From the NCBI GenBank assembly GCA_950097015.1, contig CATNEN010000001.1, positions 18,604,501 through 18,668,500 on the forward strand: 64,000 bases of DNA, given 5' to 3'. The DNA is from Macrostomum hystrix. Its lineage: Eukaryota > Platyhelminthes > Macrostomidae. A program made the translations under genes and the position numbers. Below the pieces are notes generated by a model that worked only from the letters and a program-made list of their open reading frames with translations, ran no database searches and had not been told where the DNA came from. Positions within the stretch are counted from its first letter, which is position 1. Each line of letters begins with the position of its first letter. Positions 20,931 through 31,763 of this stretch are shown here, piece by piece.

Positions 20931-22435
20931 CTACTGTACAGAACCTAACATGCTTGAAATACTACTCGTATTTAAACGTTAGTAGTGCAGCAAGTTAAAT
21001 GTTTGGTTTATATAATCGTAATATTTAGTTTTTAGATATAAATTATTTACTATACATATACTTACTGTTTTACTGATCAGTGAGAGCTAGGAAATAAAAT
21101 TTGTGTGCATCAGTGAAACAATTTACGAGTATATAGTGGAATCATCAAAATATTCTGAGCGTGTATACAATTCGATCTTCTGGTCGGCCATGCATATTCC
21201 GGCTGTCTGCAGTAAACCGCTCAATAGCCGTATAAAATGATTGATACTGCGGCAACTGCTTTAATTGCATTACATCTCGAATAGCTATGTATTTAGGAGT
21301 ATATAGAATAGGTAGAAATCGCATAATTGTGATGGTCCGTTTTCCGTCCGATTTGAGTCCGTAAAAAGGCGACGTGAATGTAAATTTTAACAAACACATG
21401 TATTTTGACCGCAGGCAATAAAAAGTTTTGTCGCAGAAGAAGCCAGTTGCACTAAACTTAATAAGAAGTAGGAATCAATTTTTTTGTTTCAAATTGCAGC
21501 TTAAAAACGAAAGAATGGCCTGAGCAAAGTTTTTGAAAGCGCATGCACTGCAAACTTTCACTTTGACCTGACCGGATCCTCAATTAATTAGCTATTATGT
21601 ACGTGAGAATTCTCGATTCGATCAACGAATTCTCAAAAACTATTCACAGTAAGACACTAAAAGTCATTAGACAAGACAAAGTGAATATAGATATCAAACT
21701 CGCCATCACTTTGTGGTTTATATATAAGTTAATAGTTAAGTGAAACTGAAAGTCCATTTGATCAGCAATGTCAGTGTAGCTTAGTTAGGATATATTATAA
21801 AGCTACAGGAATATTTTTTTCAAAAAAGAGTGTTATTTTAAAGCGCATAGTGTATATTTACTTTAATTTAGCAAAAAATACATATTTTTGCAACTATAAT
21901 GAATTGTACCATGTGAGGCTTAAATGTCTATATACTATATAGCAAGGTTACAACTCCTATTTTCTGCTCTAGATACTCCAAGTCTAACTTCTGTTTATTC
22001 TTGGGCTTTCATAAGTGCCTATTTTATTGAAACAGTGAAAGAAAGAAACTGTTATATAGCTATGATATGAGAACTAATTGTCATGAAAAATGTATTATTA
22101 CTTATTAGCTGGTTTAGGTATGTGGCATGCAGTTTTGGACATGCTTAGGCATTAAGAAACAAAGATCTGTCAGTTAACAGTGAGCTATAGTCAATCATGC
22201 CTTTCATAATCTTGGATGGCAGCAGCATTCAGGCTAGCTCTTGTTGGCCAAGCACCAGATACAGTAGAAGTTCCAGTAAGCTCTCGTACATGCAGATTGA
22301 GAATCTTGCCATTCCTTAACCTGTTTGAAAAGGATAAGGTGGTTAAGAGAGTTGTTGGTTAGCTTGTTGGTTTTAAATGTATTAAACAGAGCAGAAAAAT
22401 AAATAACATAGCACATATATTATATATAGGCTAAG
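20931..22435. other. AT-rich intergenic DNA
   Basis: No gene or strong repeat beyond a short piece of the preceding repeat near 21335. Frames are short and compositionally random. Confidence 0.4.
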
Positions 22436-22439
22436 TAAT

Positions 22440-22618
22440 TAATATAATTTATTATACCTATCCGGCCAATTGTGCAGTATGGTCAAGAGCACAGCCACAG
22501 CTATTGTGCAGCATACGCTTAAATCTAAAGGCTGCACATGGCTGTTCAGTCCATGGACTGAGGGATGCCAGACCCACCTTAAGTTCAAATAGCTAATATT
22601 GGTACCCATTTTACAGCT
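22440..22618 (-). mobile_element. SINE tail fragment
   Basis: On the minus strand it matches the body of the SINE at 50648-50935 (GGGTACC..TTAGCTG, GTCCATGGACTGAACAGC, GCACA..TGGCC blocks). The tRNA-like head is missing. Confidence 0.7.
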
Positions 22619-22633
22619 AGCTCGGATAAACAG

Positions 22634-22760
22634 AGGGGCGGATAGCTCGGTCTGTAAGGTGTCGGACTCTGGATCAGATGGTCCTGGGTTCAACTCCCGA
22701 CCTAGTCTAGAACTATTCGTGCAGCCTTTGGCAAGCTGCTTTGCCCTGATGTGCACACAG
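22634..22760 (+). mobile_element. tRNA-derived SINE head, second subfamily
   Basis: A tRNA-like segment has an A box (GATAGCTCGGTCTG) and a B box GGTTCAACTCC at 22687-22697. The following body (CCTTTGGCAAGCTGC..) only partly matches the other SINEs, so it is a separate subfamily. The acceptor stem does not close, so it is not a tRNA gene. Confidence 0.65.
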
Positions 22761-23027
22761 TCTACTCAGCTGCAAATGAGTACCGATATTTCGTCGGGGA
22801 ATAATAATTCCGGCTGGCGTGAAATAAGGCAGTTCTGTGCGGCAATTCAGTGGGTTTGGATGCTGCCGATATGTTTGGAAAAAATAAATTCCATTGCTGA
22901 CACGCGGCTGTCAACCGGTGTCCGAGAGGGCCAGGGAGTACATTAGGTGTGCAGTCCCCACCTGCTAGTGTGCTTGACACAACACCTGCACTGGCCCTTG
23001 TGTCTAGTGTCATTATTATTATTACCA

Positions 23028-23225
23028 GTTATAGCAGTTACCAGTATTAGCTGTGGTAACTTATAGTAAGTGTAGCCTACCCCCAGTCGATGGACTGTAC
23101 TGGCTGTAGTCCATAGCCGTACACAGTCTTCAGATGCACCACACAATAGTTGCAGCTGTGCTGTCGGCTACACATCTGGCCCATAGTGACAGTTGTAATT
23201 AGTTAATGGATTATTATTAATTTTA
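23028..23225 (+). mobile_element. SINE body fragment
   Basis: Plus-strand copy of the same SINE body, from TACCAGTATTAGCTGTGG through CACATCTGGCCCA to a TATTATTA tail. Confidence 0.65.
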
Positions 23226-23350
23226 TAACAGGGTGAACTGAAGCAAGCAAGTTAGGCCTCTTGCCAAAGGGCATAAGTTGTACCAGTAGAGTTAGGAATC
23301 AAACCCCCACCCTAATTCCCCCTGCCTCATCTATCCAATGTCTAATCACT
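23226..23350 (-). mobile_element. SINE head fragment
   Basis: On the minus strand it carries a degenerate tRNA-like head (GGTTTGATTCCTAACTC in the B-box position) followed by the TTTGGCAAG..CTTCAGTTCACCC segment seen in the other copies. Confidence 0.6.
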
Positions 23351-23477
23351 GCCCTTTCTCAGATTCCTACATTTAATACAGCCGTCGTCTTTTAGGTTCT
23401 GTAAGTGGCCCACTGGCTCATTGCCGACCCCTAGCTGCTAAATACCAGACCAAATAACTCAAGTATACACTGGGGTC

Positions 23478-23690
23478 ACTGGCTAGATTTGCAGCCGACA
23501 GCACAGCGGAGCTATTGCGCGGCTCATCTGAAGACTGCGTACAGCTGTACAGTCCATTGACTGGGGGGACACCACACCCACCTTCAATTATCCCAGCAAA
23601 TGCTGGTACCATTTAACAGCTGGGTGAACTAAAGCAATGCAGAGTTAATTAAGTGTCTTGCTAAAGGACACAAATTGTCTCACATGAATG
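23478..23690 (-). mobile_element. SINE fragment
   Basis: Minus-strand copy covering the body from the ACACAATTTGTGTCC-like start to the CAGCCGACAGCACAGC end. The tRNA-like part is lost. Confidence 0.7.
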
Positions 23691-23699
23691 CAGCAGACC

Positions 23700-24430
23700 A
23701 AATAACCCTAGCTAGTACCAACAGCTAGAAATAGCTAGTGAATGCTATAATTTTTATGACACATTAGGGTCTGACATACAGAGGTAGTATATATGTTTAG
23801 TAAGTTTTTAAGTTAAAAAATACATGCATAGTACCTTTTTAGACAAACTGAACCTGTACACATGTATTATTTAAACCAATGGCTCAAAATTAATTTGAGT
23901 TACAATTGATAGTAGCTATCAATTGTGGGTTAGGTGTTTAGTATTTCACAAAAGGATCATGATTAGTCAAGCCCTTACTATGTGACCAGCAGTTCTCAGA
24001 TGCACTGATGTAAGGAAAGCAGTTGCTATAGGTAGTACTGCCTTAAGCCAGTCAAAAATGCCACCATTCCAGCTAGTGTGATAAGTACCTGTTCAATAAT
24101 GTTGAATATTTTAATAGCTGAAAAACTTATTACTATCAGCCATTTAAATTAGTCTGATAAAAAATGTTCGAGCTACAATTAAAACCAGTAACTCACCAGT
24201 CAGCTGAATTTATTTAATAGAACACTCTTGCCGAAACCTAGTCTTGTTTCGTCTGTCTTTGAATTTCTTTTATTTGTTTAATTCCTTCGAGATTCTTTTG
24301 ATTGCTTCTCATTTGATTCGTCTGAGATTTCAGTGCTGAGCGCTCTTAAAAATCGATAATCATACAAAGATCTGTTCATACGATCTTGATTAAAAAGATA
24401 CAAATTTGAGTAAAACCACTTAATTTCAGA
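23700..24430. other. AT-rich intergenic DNA
   Basis: No gene. It contains a small inverted motif, CAATTGATAGTAGCTATCAATTG, near 23904-23926. Confidence 0.4.
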
Positions 24431-24435
24431 TAAGT

Positions 24436-24761
24436 GGAATTCCGTTTTATTGGAAAATATGGAAAGGAAATATGGAAATGATCAGCAGCAGCAGCATGGA
24501 AATGATCAGCAGCAGCAGCAGCAGCAGGCCCAGCAGCAGCAGCAGGCCCAGCAGCAGCAGCAGCCCCAGCAGCAGCAGCAGCCCCAGCAGCAGCAGCCCC
24601 AGCAGCAGCAGAGCCAGCAGCAGGGCCCTGGCTCACCGTGGCTTCTTGAGCCACACACGGTGGGCCAGGGTCAACGTGTTGTGTGGAAGGTGAAGGTAGG
24701 TGCCGGGGCATCTGCCAACTTCACCCCGCCCCGGCACCTACCTTCCGGTGGAAGGAAATAA
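24436..24761 (+). CDS. Polyglutamine terminal exon
   Basis: An open frame follows a splice acceptor (CTTAATTTCAG, ending near 24429). Its first ATG is at 24459-24461. CAG repeats encode about 40 Gln residues broken by Ala and Pro, then comes a short Gly/Val/Pro-rich tail. The TAA stop overlaps an AATAAA signal at 24757. Upstream exons were not found, so it could be a last exon or a short single-exon gene. The Gln-rich region suggests a transcription-related protein. Part of the 3' coding sequence forms an 18-bp perfect inverted repeat. Confidence 0.4.
24692..24745. repeat. 18-bp perfect inverted repeat
   Basis: Bases 24692-24709 and 24728-24745 are perfect reverse complements (arm GAAGGTAGGTGCCGGGGC) separated by 18 bp. 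It lies at the end of the polyglutamine frame, about 12 bp before AATAAA. Confidence 0.85.
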
Positions 24762-26970
24762 AAAGGTTTGTTAAAGCACTTTTTGCTATTTTATACCAAT
24801 AGTTCTTCGCAATTCTTGATGGTTTTTTAACAATTCTTAAAATATGCTTTTAAACATTCTAAAAAAGATATACCCGGTGTTGCAGGTTTTACTTTCCTTT
24901 AAAAACTTCATATTGGTGCTACGTGGTAAAGCTAAATATCTTTCTAGCCATTAGCTACACGTCGTTTAACATGCTGCAATTCACTAAACAAATGCTAACA
25001 CAATATTACAATAAAGCAAAATGCACTCACCTTTAATATGACAGTAATTAAATGCTATAACGTTAGTCGTTTTGTCGTACGTGCCGCACTTCGTGTTTAA
25101 CCATGCAGCTCATTCCATAAGCCAACTTCAAGCATTCGCTTAGAGTTGGATGCATGCCCTTGTTGCCATTGGAGAAAGCATTTATTAAAGTTGCATATTT
25201 GTACTAAATAATGATATTTGCGTTGCATGCCAAATATTAATTACGTATTTAAATTATAACATTTGCGCCTTAAAACTCATTTTCGCCTTTCAGAGCATAT
25301 ATCGAGAGCTAGCTGCGCCAATATATATCTGCATGATCGTTGATAAAGCTAAAGATAAAGATAATAAAGATAAAGCACGATCATAGCTGCATGCATTTTT
25401 GGATATCTACGCCTTCTTGTCTTTATTTATTTCACACTTATTTATTTCGCACATGCACTGCATGCATAAGTATTTATAAATTGCTTTAGCTTTGCACTGA
25501 GCTATTGCACCATGCTTTGTGTTTCTGCACTTAACATGCATGCATGCTTAGCTTCTTAGGATGACTTGATATAATAGCTGGCTATATCGCATCTGTCCCT
25601 TGAAGGCTTGCTGAAATGTAGCTGAAATTCATAGTTGACCAGGGATCAAATTTCAACCGAAAGCAAAAACTGTATACTGTCAAATTCCAATTTTAGTTTT
25701 CCCCGTTCCAGAAAATCCTGAGACGTGTGTTGCAAGGTGGTGGGCAGAAAATGTACCGACGAGACATCGCTCTTAGCTTTTACCTCGGATGTACAGGTAT
25801 GCAGTTACTTTCTTCTTAAGCAGTTTGAGTTTAAATTCACATTAGGAATTCAAAATGAGATAAATGAATTGATCTAACCCTCTGCAGCATGGGGAATTTC
25901 AGTCAGCGTCGAGCACAAGTTGGCCCAGCGTCCCGGCTAGCTGCATCTGGCCGAGTTTAGCAGGTTAGAGAATGACAGCGACCTTCACGAACTCGTCATG
26001 TCAATAGAGTTCCACGGCTGCACTCGAACAACGTTAAGTGTGCTTTTTGTTTTTTAGTTTATGAAATAATGTGCAGCAACTATTAGTTTATTTATAGTAT
26101 AACAGGCTATATTTGAATTCGTGCTAAAAATATGCTGTGCGTATACTTATAATATTCGACTTATGTGATTTGTTAAGATGAAAAGAAATATACCGTGTGT
26201 ATGCTGAGTGTATTGGGAATATTGCTATAAATAGAGGCGGGAAGTGATAAAGACAGTAACCGTTTCGTGCCCATTATTAAGAAACAGTTCAATTCTCCTC
26301 GTGAGCAATCTTAACAAAGCCTTACTTATTTCTAAAGTAAGTGGAAGCCGTTGAAACCGATCCGGGGAAGCCCGAGTACAGACTGGCCAGAGAGCCTGAA
26401 TTATCTGACAAAACTTGTCTGAGTCACCTGAGAGCATTGTCTCCAGATCTAACTAGATTTAATATCTAGAATATAACTGGCAGGAGGCCAGAAATATCGT
26501 GACAAAGAGCCACGCTACCCAAACTATCTGTAGTTTGCAAAAGTCCACACGAGCAGGGGTGTGGTATAATGTATATGTCACTCTAAAATGATTGACAGGC
26601 AATAAGTCAGAAGTTTAGGCCAATTACTTACAGTATGAGGAGAGTTTGAATTACTAGAACAGTGCAATTGTAAAAGAAGCACTACAACAATAGTATAGCA
26701 TTTATAAGTACTCGTAGAACTCATACTTTTATAGGAAACAGTCGGTCTCAATTACATGTCTTCAAAATCAAGGCTTAATCACAGATGATAAGTCATGCAT
26801 GGACAATATGAGAAAACACAAGAAAACAGAACAAAACATGGCCGTAAGAAACAATAGTTTACATGAGTGAAGTAGCGCAACTGACAATCAGGCAATCCGT
26901 GATGTAATTCTGAGTCATTGTCTGGATCATGTGATTTCTAGGGCAATGTAGGGATTTCTGAGGTATTAAT
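24762..26970. other. Intergenic DNA with one possible exon
   Basis: Mostly AT-rich with simple AAAGATAA repeats near 25345-25375. A possible plus-strand exon lies at 25698-25796 (acceptor CAATTTTAG, donor ACAG|GTATGC) and another after an acceptor near 25887. They encode nothing I recognise and the gene they would belong to was not assembled. Confidence 0.3.
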
Positions 26971-26974
26971 TAAA

Positions 26975-28009
26975 TTATGGGATTTCTGATTTACATGTCA
27001 TTTTGTCTGTAATTTTTCTAAAAAAAAAATTTACTTTCTCGTGGTCGAAGTGAAATTTGTAAAAGTGCTTGTCTCTTGGGTGGGTCTTGGTGATAAGCTT
27101 GTCCTCGTAGTAATGCCTCAGCGCTCGCTTCATCGTTTCAAAGCTCATGTCCCGCCGCTTGTAACTGCCCCAGGCCTCTGCTAGGCCGGTTGGGTTTAGA
27201 ATTTGGAAAATGCCCTCCAGCTTGTTCTCCCAGCGCAAGCAGTGAGGCGACAGGTCAGCGACAGACGGAGTTTCGAGTAACTGGTACAGAAACTCCCACA
27301 GCCAAAAATTCCTGTCTGAGGTTGGGCAATGCTAAGTTTTGATAGCTAATTGTTGTTAAATACTAAAGATTCTCAAATCCCAAATTTTCGCAGCTCAAAA
27401 ACACTAACCGATGCCAGCACGCTTCTTCCTTGTTCTTTTTATGACGCCTGGCGGCTGCACATGCGTTGGGAGATGCGAAGTGGGCGGATCAAGCGAATGA
27501 ACCCAGCAAAGGGAGCAATCAATCGCCGAAGCATTCAGTCGCTGCTGCGGATGCTGTTGCTGTCCGATGGACCAGATGGACTCCGATGCGCTCATGGCCC
27601 CAGTGTCATCTTCGTTGGCAACCGGCTTGTACAAATCGAAGAGGGCAGCGCTTTCGTAAGACTGGAGGTCACTGAATTCGCAGCGCATCACGGCGAAGTC
27701 CAAATTGTCTAGACTGCCCAGGTCATCGACGGGCTGGTAAGAATAAATGGGTTTGCGATTAGCTTGTCTCCCGTGAACAATCAATCTAGACACCGTGTCC
27801 CATAGCTAGACAATCTAGCCACTCTCCGCAATCAAGTGTTGCTATAGTAACTGTCTTTCTAGCTATAAGCTAGCTACCTAGAAAATCTACGAGATTTTGA
27901 TATACTCCTAGTAGATACCCACTGTCTCCCATAGAACAAACAGTCACTGTCTCGAATCATATAGATTTACCTTTAGGGATTCAGTTGTATTTCGGCTATC
28001 AAAATTCAT
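26975..28009 (-). CDS. ETS-domain transcription factor
   Basis: Three coding exons on the minus strand: 28009-27971, 27733-27409 and 27315-26975, with donors GTAAAT and GTTAGT and acceptors CTTACCAG and AACCTCAG. The frame is kept (705 nt, 234 residues) and the introns are 237 and 93 bp. Residues about 120-215 form an ETS DNA-binding domain: LWEFLYQLL at the start, the NPTGLAEAWG core, the recognition helix MKRALRHYY with both DNA-contacting Arg residues, and YKFHF at the end. A basic KRTRKKR cluster precedes it. The N-terminal part is acidic and lacks a Pointed domain. The first exon begins after an acceptor at 28032, so a noncoding upstream exon is likely. It should bind GGAA sites in the nucleus. 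Confidence 0.85.
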
Positions 28010-29570
28010 TGTCCCAGTGTCTGGCGCAGCCTCTAAGAGGAACCAGTTAATATTACTCTTGGCCGCTTCCGCTTTGTTGCTTATAGTTGTTGGAAAAAAT
28101 ATTGTGGCCGTGTCTCCGCTTTAGACAGCTAGCCAAATCAAGTTACAATGTAAGGTATCTATGCTATCCTAAAGCAAGGACCTCTGAATACAAGCATCGA
28201 TCTATTTATAGATGCTATTTATAGAAGTCCTTGCCCTAAAGAAACGCTTTGTTTGTCTAGTCTAGACTCTAGTGACTCTAGACTCTTATCTCTGCTGTGT
28301 ATTTTACTTCCCCTCTGGATCTCTCAAAATTTAGTTGGGTTAGACCATGAAATTCCCCAGGCTATTGTATTGTCTACCATTACGGTTGTAGACAATAATC
28401 AGTAAATATATTTCTAATTGCCATTGTCAATGACAGTTGTTGTTGCTGTTTTGTTGTTGTATTGTCTATGACACTGATCCCTTTACAAATTTGGTAATAT
28501 ACGTTTATAATTTTGATTAAGGGCAATCATTCTAGACAGATAAATACTCGTATGTAAATTGGGTTTAAAACATTCCGAATTTCTTCCAGATATTCTCCAT
28601 GAACACCTGACGCCCGGTACACGGTCAGGTGCGTCGAGAAATGGAAGCTGCGGATGACATTGATATTAGTGTCTATTCTAAGATTGCTCCTCAGAAGTTC
28701 GAGCGTCATTAAACTGTTGCCGTACTGTTTAGTTTAGCGGCATAATCACTGCAATATAACTGTTCGGCGTGAGAAATAAATTCGATAATAAGTTTTTACT
28801 AATTAATAGTCACAACAGGCATTTTGTACGAAAGAAAAACTCAAAGTGCCTTTATCAGGTAAAGGCGGGCTCTTTTATTATTGCTCTTTAAGCTTTCCCA
28901 TTTTTATTTCTGTAATTTACTGTTCGTCTGTTCAATTTCACTCTTCTTCAGTTGCTTTGCATTTAGTACCCTGCAGATATTTAATTCTACAAAACATTCC
29001 GGTTTGATTGCTATCCAAATCCTATCCCAGGCCTATCCCATATGTATACAGATACTTGGTGTTTACTTTTTTTCTCCCGCTATGCATCCTTTTACTATTT
29101 ATACAGAAAATTAAACGTTCTTTGTGCGGCAATTAAGCAGCCACAGTCAGACAAATTCTTTATACTGAACTGCGTTAGAAATTTATATTTATTTTCGTTG
29201 ACTCTTACTTCTTTAATTTCGAAATTTAAACGTTATGCAGCAAAACATAATGCTGACACAGCTAGTGCTTTCACCTACGATCGAATCTTTTGGGATCGTT
29301 TTCCTGAAGGCGGCTCATCTATGTCTACAATACTTAATAAGTTAATAATACTGAGCTGGCACAACTGAGCCAAAAAATCTTGTCAGCTTGCGCATCAGAG
29401 GCCGCACCAAGTGCGCAGTTGCTGTTAGAATTTAAGAAATGAATCAGCGTTAAAATTTATAATGCCGGTCGCCCTCACAATTGAGCGACCTGCTTTACGA
29501 GCGTAAATCGACGACTCTCCAAATCACTCCGCCATTATGTAAACACATTACCATAGAATTACATACCACC
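28010..29570. other. Intergenic DNA upstream of the ETS gene
   Basis: Presumably holds the ETS promoter and a noncoding first exon, neither identifiable. A minus-strand frame at 28527-28709 (about 60 codons, following an acceptor-like CAATCTTAG) looks somewhat protein-like but has no recognised motif. 28860-29370 is T-rich. Confidence 0.35.
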
Positions 29571-29773
29571 ATAATAATAATAATAATTGATTACACCTGC
29601 CCCAATTGGGCCAGATGTGCAGCCGACAGCACAGCTGCAGCTATGGCGCGGCGCATCTGAAGGTTGCGTACAGCTGTTCAGTCCATGGACTGGCGGGACG
29701 CCACACCCACCTTTCAAGTATCCCAGCTGATGCTGGTACCCATTTAACAGCTGGTTGAACTGAAGCAATTCAG
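29571..29773 (-). mobile_element. SINE body with ATT-type tail, abutting the minisatellite
   Basis: On the minus strand it runs from CTTCAGTTCAACCAGCTG to CACATCTGGCCCAATTGGGG and a TAAT-rich microsatellite tail. The tRNA-like head is replaced by the 18-bp minisatellite that starts at about 29774. Confidence 0.75.
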
Positions 29774-30818
29774 GGATCATTGTTAACTGGGGGATCATGA
29801 TCAACTGGGGGATCTTTGTTAACTGGGGGATCATTGTCAACAGGGGAGGTACATTGTCAACTGTGGGATCATTGTCAACTGGGGGATCATTGTCAACTGA
29901 GTGATCATAATCAACTGACTGATCATTGTCAACTTGTGGATCATTGTCAACTGTGGGATCATTGTCAACTGGGGGATCATCATAAACTGGGGGATCATAA
30001 TCAAATAGGGGATCATTGTCAACTGGGGGATCATTGTCAACTGTGGGATCATTGTCAACTGGGGGATCATTGTCAACTGGGTGATCATTGTCAACTGGGG
30101 GATAATTGTCAACTGAGTGATCATTGTCAACTTGTGGATCATTGTCAACTGGGAATCATTGTCAACTGTGGGATTATTGTCAACTGGGGGATCATTGTCA
30201 ACTGAGTGATCATAATCAACTGACTGATCATTATCAACTTGTGGATCATTGTCAACTGTGGGATCATTGTCAACTGGGGGATCATCATCAACTGGGGGAT
30301 ACTTGTCAACTGGCTGATCATAATCAACTCAGAGATCATAATCAACTGAGTGATCATAATCAACTGACTGATCATTGTCAACTTGTGGATCATTGTCAAC
30401 TGTGGGATCATTGTCAACTGGGGGATCATCATCAACTGAAGGATCATCAACTGGGGGATCATTGTCAACTGGGTGATCATAATCAACTGAGTGATCATAA
30501 TCAACTGAGTGATCATTATTAAGTGGGGGATCATTGTCAACTGGCGGATCATGGTCAACTGGGGGATAATTGTCGACTGGGGGATTATTGTCAACTGTGG
30601 GATCATTGTCAACTGGGGGATCATCATCAACTGGGGGATCATCATCAACTGGGGGATCATCATCAATTGGGGTATCATCATCAACTGGGGATCATCATCA
30701 ACTGGGGGATCATCATCAACTGGGGGATCATCATCAACTGGGGTATCATCATCAACTGGGGGATCATCATCAACTGGGGGATCATCATCAACTGGGGGAT
30801 CATCATCAAATTTATTTG
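29774..30818. repeat. 18-bp minisatellite, about 58 units
   Basis: The unit GGGGGATCATTGTCAACT repeats over about 1.05 kb, changing to a GGGGGATCATCATCAACT variant in the last 250 bp. Because 18 is a multiple of three, several frames on both strands stay open (reading GDHCQL one way and MIPQLT the other); these are not taken as genes. Confidence 0.95.
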
Positions 30819-31129
30819 ACTCGAACTTATTAACCTGGAAAGTCACCTAGAAAAGTTTATCTTAACTCTGACTATGTCAGTATTGTATGGCTGTCGTCGG
30901 TGTCCCAATAGATTTGAGCACAGTTTATCGAGTCGGATTCAATTGAAAATCAACCTAGAAATGATTTCCTACACGACTGAGTTGGTTTCATGATTTCAAA
31001 TGATTTCCTCATGATGAAGGAAAGTTCATCTTCAAGCTCATCATGAAGTTTTCAAGCTTTTTTAAAACAAATTTAAGTCTATCTAAGTAAAATAGTCCCT
31101 GTTCATAAATTCCCCATTGCCCTTCTCCG

Positions 31130-31610
31130 AAACTTCGAAAGCCATGCAGGAACGCCGTGGCACATCGGGTGGGACTGATCGGGTGGGAAGCACAGACCAA
31201 ATTGATAAGATAAGGCTTTCCTTCCGTCTGTGGTGGGGAGACCCACATGCATTACGTTCTAAATATTCTTATCAGTTTTTATTTGAGCTGCTCCTTCCTC
31301 TTTTGGCTGTTCAAGTCCTGTGACTCACTTCAATTGGTTTTAGATCCCTAAAAGACTGGGGGCGCGAGTCAGTTCCGAACTTCCGCAGAACTCTGCCGCT
31401 AAAAGTACTCTTTTATTTGTCTCGAAAAATTAAAATATGTACAGATTTGTAAAGATATGTACAGTCTGTTAGGAAAAGATATTTGCTGAGTTATAAAACT
31501 ATTAAATTATATTTACTTGCTTGATGATTCTGGAGCATCCTGTTTGCTTTATTACTTTATTATGCCAATGAGTACGAGTACATTAAGCGATTAAAAAAAT
31601 TATGACACAA
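31130..31610 (+). repeat. Diverged direct repeat, copy 1 (3' side of the SET gene)
   Basis: Shares with 33300-33710 the blocks AGCACAGACCAAAT, GATAAGATAAGGC, TCCGTCTGTGGTGGGGAGAC-like sequence, TTTTTATTTGAGCTGCTCC, CAAGTCCTGTGAC and AATGAGTACG. Orientation is the same in both copies. Confidence 0.7.
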
Positions 31611-31763
31611 ATTCCAAGAAACTTTTCAGAAAAGTAACCATTTTCTCAATGCGCCATTGCTTTATTTGTAATAAAGAATATACATAATTAAACATGATTG
31701 TTACATGATTAAAGATTTAGCAAAATAAACTAAGCGACGAGTCATAATAACATGCGTGTCTTT

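Noticed and set aside
22634-22708. Possible tRNA gene
   Set aside because: A and B boxes are present but the acceptor and anticodon arms do not fold properly, and a SINE-type body follows.
24376-24711. Ala-rich minus-strand ORF
   Set aside because: Complement of the CAG repeat.
28527-28709. 60-codon minus-strand ORF as an upstream ETS exon
   Set aside because: No good donor, and the ETS gene already has an in-frame ATG in a later exon.
29837-30846. Long repetitive ORFs on both strands, and the regular array resembling a CRISPR
   Set aside because: The 18-bp period is contiguous with no unique spacers, and open frames on both strands follow from a period divisible by three.
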